DNA from: Spirodela intermedia
Taxonomy: Eukaryota > Streptophyta > Magnoliopsida > Alismatales > Araceae
Length of the DNA: 64,000 bases
Assembly: GCA_902729315.2 (NCBI GenBank)
Contig: LR746270.1
Location: forward strand, 670,501 to 734,500
Reading direction: 5' to 3'
The position numbers and the translations under genes were made by a program. Within the stretch, counting starts at the first letter, position 1, and each line of letters begins with the position of its first letter. Of this stretch, positions 43,494 to 52,486 are shown in pieces. The notes below the pieces were generated by a model. The model was not told the origin of the DNA, did no database searches, and worked only from the letters and a program-made list of their open reading frames with translations.

Positions 43494-43498
43494 CCCGC
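43426..43498 (-). tRNA. tRNA-Phe(GAA)
   Basis: The 73-base minus-strand gene starts GCGGGGATAGCTCAGTTGGG and has the anticodon loop CTGAAGA with anticodon GAA. The T-arm reads GCGTGTTCGATCCACGC, and the acceptor stem GCGGGGA pairs with the 3' TCACCGC followed by discriminator A. There is no intron and no encoded CCA, as expected for a nuclear tRNA. A TTTT lies directly downstream, the usual RNA polymerase III stop. It sits 56 bases from the PPR stop codon, at the edge of the AT-rich island. Confidence 0.97.
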
Positions 43499-43554
43499 CT
43501 TTGCATTTTATCAATTAATTCAAAAGCGTTTAACGGTCCAACCAAGTTTTCCAA

Positions 43555-45132
43555 TCAGTATTCCAAGAAAGCAGCCAAACCCTGCAGGGCATCAACGATC
43601 TCTCCGGCCCGTGGGTGCGACCGATCGCCGGAGTAGAACCGGTGAACCTCGCTCTCCAGCTCAATCCAGCTGCAACCCGGCAGCTTCCTCCCTCCCGTCT
43701 CCTTCATCGCCTTCCTCACGCCGCCCATCTCCTCCCACCTCCCCGTCGCGCTGTACAGATTCGCCAGCAGCACGCCGTAGCCGCCGTTCCCCGGGTCCAT
43801 CTCCAGCAGCTTCCTCGCCGCCTTCTCCGCCATCTTCACCTCCCCGTAGACCCTGCAGCCGTTGAGCAGAGACCCCCACACCACCTCGTCCGGCTCCATC
43901 GCCCTCATCCCCTCCACCACCTCCATCGCCTCCTCGAACCTACCCGCGCGGCACAGAAGGTCCACCATGCAGCCATAGTGCTCGATCCGCCGCTCCACGC
44001 CGTAGCCGGCGACCATGGCGCGGAAGTAGCGCCGCCCCTCGTCGACCATCCCGCCGTGGGCGCACGCGTTCAGCAGGCCCACGAAGGTCACGCCATCTGG
44101 GGGCGGCCCATCGCGTCGCATCTCCTCGAAGGTTTCCAGCGCCTCCCCGCTGTGTCCGTGGAGTGCGAGGCAGTTGATCATGGAGTTCCAGAGGGTCAAG
44201 CTCCGCTGGGAGCTTTCGTCGAAGAGGTTGCGCGCCTGCTTCAGGCTCCCGCATTTCCCGTACACGTCGATGAGGGCGTTGGAGACGAAGACGCTGGCGC
44301 CGATGCGGTTCCTGTAGGTGTAGGTGTGGATGGACTTGGCTAGAAGGAGCGTGCCGAGATGGCCGCAGGCCGAGAGGACGCACGCCACCGTCGTCTCGTT
44401 GGGGCGGGCGGCGGCGGCGATCATGCGACGAAACAGCGCCACCGCCTCGGAGAAGAGCCCGTTCTGGCTATAGGCGGCGATGATGGCGTTCCAGGCTGGG
44501 ACGTCCCTGTGAGGCATTTCCTCGAACAGGGTCGTCGCGTTGCCGATCATCCCTGCTCGCGCGTAGCCCGTGATCATGGCGGTCCAGGAGACGACGTTTC
44601 TTTCTGCCATTTCGTCGAACAAGCGGCGGGCGGTGTCTACGTCGAGGCACTTGGCGTAGGCGTCGAGGAGAGACGTCTGCACCACGCCGTCGCCGGCGAA
44701 GCCCGTCTTTGCAACCTGCGCGTGCACAGCGGCTATGGAGGAGGAGGAGGAGGACTCGGAGAAGGAGCGGAGGGCGTGAGGGAAGATGAATTGGTTGGGG
44801 AGGGGGCGGCGGCGGCGGAGCATCTGACGGAACAGGAGGGCGGCGGAGGAGGGGTCGGAGTGGGAGGAGTAGGCGGTGATCATGGCGGTGTAGAGGAAGA
44901 TGTTGGGGGAGGGGAGGGCATCGAAGAGGGAGCGGGCATAGCGGAGGTCGGCGAGCACGGTGGCGGAGAAGCGGAGGAGCTTGAAGGAGAAGAACTGGGT
45001 GTGGCCGTGGCCGAGGACTATTAGGTGAGCTTGAAGCTGCTTCAGTTGGCGGAGGTGCCCGCATCTCTCTAGGGTCGCAAGGACGTGCTGGTTCAGGGCG
45101 ACGGCGGGGTTCGCTTCCTTCGCCGCCGGCAT
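43555..45132 (-). CDS. PLS-class pentatricopeptide repeat protein, E subgroup
   Basis: A single exon of 525 residues, as usual for the family. A start region (LKQLQAHLIVLGHGHTQFF) leads into tandem P, L and S motifs such as NVVSWTAMITGYARAGMIG, DVPAWNAIIAAYSQNGLFSE and GVTFVGLLNACAHGGMVDEG. The C-terminus is the E/E+ region (GSLLNGCRVYGEVKMAEKAA, PGCSWIELESEVHRFYSGD). There is no DYW deaminase. Such proteins are imported into mitochondria or chloroplasts and bind specific RNA sites, often for C-to-U editing with a partner deaminase. The RNA target and organelle are not evident here; a clear transit peptide is not visible. Closest in layout to Arabidopsis At1g33350. It shares a 387-base divergent promoter with AWPM-19. 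Confidence 0.93.
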   Translation of the reverse strand: MPAAKEANPAVALNQHVLATLERCGHLRQLKQLQAHLIVLGHGHTQFFSFKLLRFSATVLADLRYARSLFDALPSPNIFLYTAMITAYSSHSDPSSAALLFRQMLRRRRPLPNQFIFPHALRSFSESSSSSSIAAVHAQVAKTGFAGDGVVQTSLLDAYAKCLDVDTARRLFDEMAERNVVSWTAMITGYARAGMIGNATTLFEEMPHRDVPAWNAIIAAYSQNGLFSEAVALFRRMIAAAARPNETTVACVLSACGHLGTLLLAKSIHTYTYRNRIGASVFVSNALIDVYGKCGSLKQARNLFDESSQRSLTLWNSMINCLALHGHSGEALETFEEMRRDGPPPDGVTFVGLLNACAHGGMVDEGRRYFRAMVAGYGVERRIEHYGCMVDLLCRAGRFEEAMEVVEGMRAMEPDEVVWGSLLNGCRVYGEVKMAEKAARKLLEMDPGNGGYGVLLANLYSATGRWEEMGGVRKAMKETGGRKLPGCSWIELESEVHRFYSGDRSHPRAGEIVDALQGLAAFLEY

Positions 45133-45519
45133 TGAAGGAGAACCTCATTCCATCTATGAACGCCTGTTTCTCATTTAACTAGTCAGCGCCGCCCACGTCT
45201 CTCTGACTCTCTCTCTCTCTCTCTCTCTCTATACCAGTAATAGTTGACTACAGCAAACGGGCCAAGGATGAATCCAAACCCCTGGTCCCCTCACTCGGCC
45301 CATTTACAGAGAGAGAGAGAGACGTGCAACATCACTCTGGCTATCGACACGAGTCGCATGACCTGTCAGTAGAAGACACCGGGAGCCCATGCCGCCCCGG
45401 TAACCGGCTGACCGCGTGTCACTCGACACCTCCGCTTTCTCTATTTATCCTCTTCTCCGCCGTCCTCTCTTCTCGTCATCCTTCGGGCAGCGGCGGCAGC
45501 TGGTCGGTTGTCTTCCTCC
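45133..45519. promoter_or_regulatory. Bidirectional promoter region of PPR and AWPM-19
   Basis: 387 bases separate the start codons. (CT)n lies at ~45205-45231 in the PPR leader and (GA)n at ~45309-45321. A TATA-like ctatttat at ~45440-45447 precedes the AWPM-19 ATG by ~75 bases. An ACGTG core at ~45323 resembles an ABA-response element, which would suit the AWPM-19 family, but a single core is weak evidence. Confidence 0.5.
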
Positions 45520-45930
45520 ATGGCACAGAGAGGATGGCGGAGCATTGCAGCGCCGCTGCTCTTCCTCAACCTGCTCATGTACGCTGTCGTGCTCGTCTTC
45601 TCCAGCTGGAACCTCAACAACTTCATCGATGGCCAAACCCGCCACCCTGGTAACCAGGAACTATCCCCACCTTGTCCTCTTCCCCACCGGCGGCTATGGA
45701 GGACTCCTCTTATCTGATCTGATCCTTGACGGTGCAGATATCGCCGGGAACAGCGCGACCTTCTACTTCCTGCTCTTCGCCATTCTTGCCGGCGTTCTCG
45801 GACTCGCTTCAAAGCTCGCCGGCGCCAACCATGTCCGGTCCTGGCGGAGCGACAGCCTCGCCGCCGCAGCCTCCTCAGCTCTGGTGGCGTGGGCCGTCAC
45901 GGCATTGGCTTTCGGGTGAGGACATGCCAA

Positions 45931-45988
<58 letters not shown>

Positions 45989-46243
45989 AAGTAGGGTTTC
46001 AGGATGGCCTGCAAGGAGATTCACATCGGTGGCTACCGAGGATGGAGGATGAGGGTGCTGGAGGGCTTCGTTATTGCTGTGACCTTCACCCAACTTCTGT
46101 ACCTCGCGGTGGTTCACGCCGGCATCTACAGAAGCCAGTACGGCCCCGGATACCGGAGCTCTTCTTACGGCACCGCCGCCGGCGAGCCCACCGATCCGGC
46201 CGCCCCCAAAGGCGGGCCCACCGCCACCGGCGCTAGGGTTTAA
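45520..46243 (+). CDS. AWPM-19-like (PM19L) plasma-membrane protein
   Basis: Exons are 45520-45649, 45738-45915 and 46003-46243, giving 182 residues with phases 1 and 2. Four transmembrane helices are visible: APLLFLNLLMYAVVLVFSSW; ATFYFLLFAILAGVLGLAS; AAAASSALVAWAVTALAFG; and LEGFVIAVTFTQLLYLAVVH. The family signature FGMACKEIHIGG lies just after the third helix. The C-terminus is a short Gly/Pro/Thr-rich tail. These small plasma-membrane proteins accumulate under ABA, drought and seed maturation, and a rice member (OsPM1) has been described as an ABA importer. Transport by this protein is inference from that. The second intron is mostly a (CT)n tract (45934-45987) ending right before the acceptor, so it doubles as the polypyrimidine tract. 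Confidence 0.93.
45934..45987. repeat. (CT)n microsatellite in AWPM-19 intron 2
   Basis: About 27 perfect CT units fill most of an 87-base intron and end 15 bases before the acceptor AG at 46001-46002. Confidence 0.95.
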
Positions 46244-46958
46244 GGGCTCCCCCCTTCTTCCCTGCCGAGGGTCCCCATGCATGTATTTATGTTCGTCTGT
46301 CTCATCTCATCCTGTTTTCGCTCTGGTCTCCTCTTGAACGCACCTCCTGGTTCTGGAACCTCGTCGACGCCTGCCGGGCGACTGATAGCCTCCACTCTGC
46401 CGCTAGGGTTTTAAGTTTAGGACCCTCCTGGAGGAAGAAGAAGAAGCTCGTCTGTCGTCTTCTCCGCTTCGCCCTCTCGTGGGGGAAATATTAGGCTCGG
46501 GTGGATATTTAAACAATTAAATGTGTATTAGGTATACTAATGTAAATTACTCAGTGATAGGAGCCTATTAATTTCCCCGGAAGAAGAGCCCAAAGGATGG
46601 GGTACCTTTTTAATGGGCTTTACCCCGAATTCAAAAGCCCAATGGTAGAAAGCCCATCGAAGGTGTTTCTGGGTTGACTTTCTGGTTGCCCGATTTTAGT
46701 GGGCTGGTAATGTCTTCGGAGGCCCAATAATCCTGTACCGAAGCCCATTTTATGCCACCTGCTGATATAGTTCTCGCTCCATGAGCAGCGTAGTCCGTCA
46801 AAGATCACAGCTTTCAAGTTCCTCCCCTGGTCATTGAAGGGTTTTGAGGACGAAGAAGTGATTCTCGGAGCAACATCTTCTCTCCCTCCCTCCCTCTCTC
46901 TCTCTCTCTTCTCGCAGATAGCTGTTGGGTTTGGGCAGGAGGTTAGGGGCGGGGTAGG
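46244..46958. other. AWPM-19 3' flank and ARV1 promoter
   Basis: No gene is supported. A short (CT)n tract at ~46884-46908 lies in the ARV1 leader about 50 bases before the ATG. Confidence 0.5.
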
Positions 46959-49026
46959 ATGGAGCTCCGGTGCGTGAACTGTGGCGTGGGGGTGCAGAGG
47001 CTGCTGGTGCAGTACTCTCCGGGGAACATCCGCCTGACGAAATGCGTAAGTGAGAAAATGGGTGCCGTCTGAAAGTTCCTTCCGTTCCCTGCCTTAATCT
47101 CTTGGGCCCATCTCGTCCTTCCCTGCTGCGTCTGATCTCGCCTGACCCACTGCGGAGGACGCCTTCGCAGGAAAACTGCAGGGCTGTTGCCGATCCCTAC
47201 GTCGAGTGCGAGTTCATGGTAAGTCGGCCGTCTGGGTGCGCCTCTACAACGTCGCAGCTTGGGATACCTATGAGATTCCCTCTCTCTGGTCATCCTCCGC
47301 TTCTTCCATTCTCTCCGTATCCCTGTCTCTCTGATGACTGATCTTCGTCGTAGATTCTTCTAATCGATCTGATTCTGCACAAAGAGAGGGCGTACAGGCA
47401 CCTCCTGTTCAATCTATTGAACCAAGATTCAATCGCAAGGGAGGTACTTCCATTTACTCAATCCTTTTTCCAGGGACTGGGAGCATTTTCTTGGTTCATT
47501 TTTCGATTCAATCACCTCAAGATTAGAATGAAAAATGTGAATATCAGCACCCATTTATGTATCCAAATCAAAATCTTGGTCTTTTTTGCACTAATTCATT
47601 CATCTTTGCTCTCGGGTCAGCCACAATTTCCTCAGTTCATCGTCTTGAATTTTTTTGTTGCAATTCACTTCTTGAATGCCTCTTCTCTGACGTTATTTGC
47701 AGGGTATACTATGGAAATCGAGCTTAATCTACTTTCTAGCTGATATATGTATCCAGAACATGCAAATATGTTTTTTTCTTGCCACCTTCTTCTGAACCGA
47801 AGAACCTTAGCTTTCCAAGACAGGACCGCACTGCTATCAGGCGAGTGGAACTCATCGAAAAGCTCTCTATTTTCAGTTTGCATATGCGGAAAGGTGAGTT
47901 GCTACAAGCATCTGCATGCCGATCCCTCACCCCCACCCAAAATCTTCCACTTCTAAAGGTTTTTCTAGTCTCGGTGCAGGTGTTGGGGGAGGTCTTCTGT
48001 GGAAATCTTTCTTTTTTTGGGTTTCTTTTTCTTGCCGACAGGGTTTTCCTTGATAAACCCAAGTCAACCCTTGATATTTCTAGGTAATCTCTCTCGCCTC
48101 ATAGTTTTCATTATATATCTCTGTATCTGAAGCTCTAACTGAATAAGCGGAATTCAGTGACCTTGGAGGGCTCTCCTCCTTGGAAGCCCCAATGCCCATA
48201 TGAAATCTTTGTGGGCATCGAACATGGGGTAGGGTTTCCTTTTTCAGGGAATTAGGTGACAATTTGGTACTTAGAGAGGACTGGATTCTTTCCTGAAATG
48301 AAGAGAGTTTGTATGAACTCGAGAAGCCCTTGTGTGGCGAAAGCTTGATCTATTTTGGGAACAGCTCCCACTGAACACCTTTCTGGTCTAGAATCAGGCT
48401 ATGCTTGCTGATTTCAGACATATCTCCGTCTTCAATGAGGGATTTTGTCCCATAGTAGGCCCTGTTCCTGCTGATGTGGCCAATCTTGTGAACCGTGCTG
48501 CTGGTTATGAGGGATTTTGGGCGGATCAAACTGCTTGACTTTGCCCATATCAATGAACAGCTCTCCATCGGGATTCACACATTCTTTGACTTCTTCTTTG
48601 CTTCTTTCAGCTTTAAGACAGTCTTTCTGACCATCCTTCTGTCAAGCTACTTCAAAATATTTCTCACATCAATGATGGTATGAACGAGCACATCCCTTTG
48701 GCGTTGACCACATGCATGATCCAAAGCTGATCACCCTTTTTACTCAGGTCTGGGAGTTTCCATCTTCGGCTATTTATATCGTGGATGTTCTTGGTATATC
48801 ATCTAATTATATGGCTCTAAAAGGTCGGCATTTTATTTTTTTCAGTAGATGGTCTTAATTTTTTCCCTAAGTTCGTAATTTATCCTGATCAATGATATTT
48901 TTCTGTTCAACAGCTCTGAAGCAATTGCCTAATGCAAGCTGCATTGGCGTGGTCTTAGGTGCTCATGGTGCCAAGTTCCTCATCTCTGCCTGCTCGGCAA
49001 TCTTGTCTTCGTCCTTTTGCTTCTGA
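46959..49026 (+). CDS. ARV1: ARV1 sterol/lipid homeostasis protein
   Basis: Nine exons: 46959-47045, 47171-47218, 47354-47443, 47703-47748, 47811-47893, 47980-48083, 48611-48677, 48748-48823 and 48914-49026. They total 714 bases (237 residues; Arabidopsis ARV1 is ~245). The N-terminal ARV1 homology domain has a zinc-binding CVNC..KCENC set, RLLVQYSPGNIRLTKC and DPYVECEFM. Several membrane helices follow, including FKTVFLTILLSSYFKIFLTS and FPSSAIYIVDVLGISSNYMALK. The protein is an ER membrane factor for sterol and GPI-anchor homeostasis in yeast and Arabidopsis. Exon 5 is the least conserved, and the intron before it is only 62 bases, near the plant minimum. Every phase closes, which supports the model. 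Confidence 0.83.
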
Positions 49027-50218
49027 GATTTCATTTTTTCCATGAATTCGCTTGTTTAGAATAGAAGCTAAGAAGCTGATATTCAGTGCAGAACCTGCAA
49101 ATTCCCTCTTTTCGGCTCCAAGTATTGTTAGATTAGGTCAACCCAAGTTTTTGTACATTTTTCTTACCATAAATGGAACTTGGTATATGGTAGATTTTAC
49201 TATATTTGTTATTGGATGAAACCCATCTGTGGTTTAAAGTGTGTGAAGAGTGAAGCTCACTTGGCAATTCTCTAAGATCCAAGTTCACCACCGAGTCTGT
49301 GTAAGTTGAAGCCTATTTGTCAAGCTCTTTTATGGGTTGACTTTGCGCCCCCCGCCTAATTCTATGAGAGGAAGCTCATTTGGGAGCTTACAACATGAAA
49401 CCCACCCATCGGACAAGATCTTGGGAAGAACAACGTCATTGACTTTGGAGATGGAGAATATTAGGTATGATATGGAGCAAATTAGCTCATTTCGAGAAGT
49501 TGGGTCTTTAATTAGATATTTACAAGATCTAAGCTCTTTTATGGGTTGACTTTGCGCCCCCTCCTAATTTTATAAGAGGGAGCTCATTCGGGAGTTTACA
49601 ACATGACCCATCGGACAAGATCTTGGGAATAACATCGTCATTGACTTTGGAGATGGAGACCATTAGGGATGATATGGAGTCAAGGAGCTCATTTCAACGA
49701 GTTAGGTCTGTGAATGCTTTAATTAGATATATCAAAGACTTTTGTTTATTACGTCAATTATTGTGTCATCTTAAAATGAATGGCTCAGAATCATTGAAAA
49801 GAATTCCCAGATTAAATGGTAACAAGGAGTGAAGCTGGACACGGTAAATTCGGCGAGAAGCAAACGGGCGCGCGCCAAGTGGCAGCCTATTTTCCGACCG
49901 GCACTACTCACGCAGCTATCGGAACCATCCAACTGGTCAACGGATTGGACGAGGCCACGTTCATTTAGGCAGAGACCACCCACCGTAGCGAGAGAGCGAG
50001 AGAGAGAGAAAGAGAGAGAGAGAGGGCCACCGCAACGGTCATTCACAAGGCATCACAGGAACGCCGCTAGCTCAAAACAATCGTCTTCACAGCCGGTGGC
50101 TATCTCAGCTCCCACCGGGTGGAACAGCCAGGAGAGCTCCGACGATGATCGCCGGTGCCGTCGTCCTCGGTGGCGGCCACTGAAGAAGCATCACATTGAG
50201 GAGAGGAGAGGGAAGGTG
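49027..50218. other. ARV1 3' flank, tandem duplication, USP promoter
   Basis: Besides a ~209-base tandem duplication (49322-49741), this holds the promoter and GA-rich leader ((GA)n at ~49990-50023) of the universal stress protein gene. An in-frame extension upstream of the USP ATG is Ser/Arg-rich and looks like leader rather than protein. Confidence 0.45.
49322..49741. repeat. Two-copy tandem duplication, unit ~209 bases
   Basis: Both copies begin aagctcttttatgggttgac. They share the blocks catcggacaagatcttggga, gtcattgactttggagatgg, gatatggag and agctcatttc, and they end ..tttaattagatat. Copy 1 is ~49322-49530 and copy 2 ~49531-49741, about 85-90% alike with small insertions and deletions. 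The origin is unknown. Confidence 0.85.
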
Positions 50219-50671
50219 ATGGAAGCCCCGGGCGCCGCCGCCGCTCCATCGCCGGGGGCTGCGAAGAGGAAGGTGATGGTGGTGGCGGAACCCGGTCGGG
50301 AGTCGGCCGGAGCGCTGCAGTGGGCGTTGACCCACGCCGTTCTGGAGCAGGACGAGATCATCCTCCTCTACGTTGACCTTCCCAACCCGTCCCGGAGGGG
50401 ACCCTTCTCGGCGTTCCTCCGGCGACCCCCTCCCGGCGCCGCCGTTGACCCCCCGGGGGGCGGCGGCGGCGGCGGCCTCGAGTTCCTCGACGAGATGAAG
50501 GGCATGTGCCTAAAGGCTCAGCCGAGGGTGGCGGTGCAGGTCCTCCGCGTGGAGATGGAGGACAACGACAAGGTCTCCACCATCGTCTCCCAGACCAAAG
50601 CCCTCGCCATCGATCTCCTCGTCATCGGTCAATCCCGCCGCCCCTCCTTCCTCGGGTGGGCACCTAAACTC

Positions 50672-50703
<32 letters not shown>

Positions 50704-50922
50704 ATTGATGAGGTTTCCTTCTTCTTTTCCTTGTGTTGAGAGGGGTGATGTTTCAGGGGGAGACTAGGAGGGGGGACGTCGAGCAAGAACATGAGCATGG
50801 ATATGGTGGAGTACCTGATCGAGAACAGCAGGTGCCTGTGCGTGGGAGTGCAGAAAAAGGGACAGAACGCCGGCTACCTCCTCAACACCAAGACTCACAA
50901 GAACTTCTGGCTCCTCGCTTAG
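50219..50922 (+). CDS. Universal stress protein domain protein
   Basis: Exons are 50219-50655 and 50757-50922 (phase 2 intron with (GA)n at 50674-50701), giving 200 residues. The alpha/beta USP fold is traceable: the first strand and helix KVMVVAEPGRESAGALQWAL, then DEIILLYVDLP, the long insertion PSRRGPFSAFLRRPPPG with a Gly run, then VAVQVLRVEMED, AIDLLVIGQS, and the end CLCVGVQKKGQNAGYLLNT. The usual nucleotide-contact Asp of strand 1 (VAVD.S) is Glu here. The ATP-loop reads GQSRRPSFLGGRLGGGTSSK, only partly like the canonical G-2x-G-9x-G-S/T. ATP binding is therefore uncertain. The family is cytosolic, of mostly unknown biochemical role. Exon 2 must be read in the frame giving NMSMDMVEYLIENSR; the competing open frame is spurious. 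Confidence 0.82.
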
Positions 50923-52486
50923 CCCCCGACCTCAACCCCCCCCATCGCCGCCGTATGGTTGACTCTACAAGTTCCCTGTTCCTCCTCGTCCTCCATCGAA
51001 CGCATCTACTGTAGAAAGAAAGCCTTCCCTCTGCCAAAATCTACCATCTGCGTGTCTTAGAAGCCGTGCGGTTGCCGCAGTCGTGATCGGGAACTAGGCG
51101 GATTTTGTCGGTCGGTCAACGAATTTTTCGAAGCTCCCTCCCCAGACTTTCGGGGGATCATAAGGCGGCGCCTTTGTCTGGATTTTTCCTCTCTAAAATG
51201 TCGCTTAGGAGCTCCGGATTGCCAAGTGGAGAGTCTTGACTCATATCTACTTTTGGACATGCCATAATGGGAAAGGAGAGACGAGGAGAACTAACCTCAT
51301 TGGTCACAGTTAATCTCTCCAGACATTAATTAGGTCAATGAGGCATAAACATGGTCATCTTAAAAACTAAAGCTTTTGATCGCTGTGTTTCCTCCATCAC
51401 AAATCAGTTCAATTTTATTATTATAATCTTCGAAATAAATTATAATTAAGTTATAAGAATTTTAAAAAAAAGAAAGTTGACCATCTTTGTTGCGGATGTT
51501 TATCAAATATCCGCCCACCTCTTCCGGATCCCATCCACAGGATCAAGTGGGAAAAAAGATCCAGTTGACTTTTGATGATCCACTACTCTCCTCGGCCGTA
51601 GACTGAAAACCGCAGAGAAAAGAAGTCCTCTCGTAGGGTCCATTTCTTTTCCCCAAGAGAAGAAAAAAAATGCACAAACAAGCATCGGTCAAGATCCCAT
51701 ATATGCCAAGAAACAGATAAGATTATATTTATGGAAATTTATAGCGTCAACCTAGCAAAGACAGAAACAAATCCACGCATCTTTGACCATCTTCATTTCT
51801 TAAATGGGAGGAGTTCCCAAATGGCTAAAAAAGAGTAGAAGGCAGAAAGAGGTCACACTACGGCACTTGGAACGGTCAACTAGACAAAAATAGAATCGGC
51901 TTTATTTCCTTTTTAATCCATCAGTTTTCAAGCATTTTTCATGCCAGAGACCCCCAGAACAAAAAAAGCTTACCGAAGGCTCCGAGAAAGCCAATCCAAA
52001 GTAGACTGAGAACAGCTTGAAGGGAGCATTCAACTGTAGAGCAAAACATATCCATTTACACCAAAAGGAGCTGACCTGATACATCACAAGTCAACGGCCA
52101 GCTCGCCACCTCCATCTATAACTGATCGGAGATTCTAATGGCACAGAGAAATACCTGCACCAAAAACAGAAGAAAAACTAAGCCACATAAAGCCCATACA
52201 AACCCTACCGATGCCCAACCAGGAAGCCTGAGAGTGAGGAATCACCTGCTGTGGCCTGCAAACACAGGGCCAGGATATAGACGTGGGAATGAGGAAATAA
52301 GAGCTGTCAACTGGGCTTCATTTCTTCTTCTTTTTTTTTCTTTTTTTTTTGTTCTTTTTTTGGAAAAATCTGCCGCCGCCATCTGATAGCTAATACTGAG
52401 CATGACGACTCCCTGACCCTGTTCGCAGAAAATAGTTGAAACAGGGGCGAGAGGGGGGGGGAGAGAAGCAGCACAGGGAGATGAAC
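50923..52486. other. Convergent spacer (USP / TH2)
   Basis: This separates the stop of the USP gene (+) and the stop of TH2 (-). Mixed AT-rich sequence with poly-T runs near 52330-52362; no gene, RNA or intact repeat recognised. Confidence 0.45.

Noticed and set aside
44359-45024. Plus-strand open frame rich in Gly/Val/Glu
   Set aside because: Antisense of the PPR gene; the composition is the mirror of its GC-rich codons.
50733-51014. Open frame starting within USP exon 2
   Set aside because: Wrong frame: the frame entered by splicing from exon 1 gives the conserved USP C-terminus and a proper stop at 50922.
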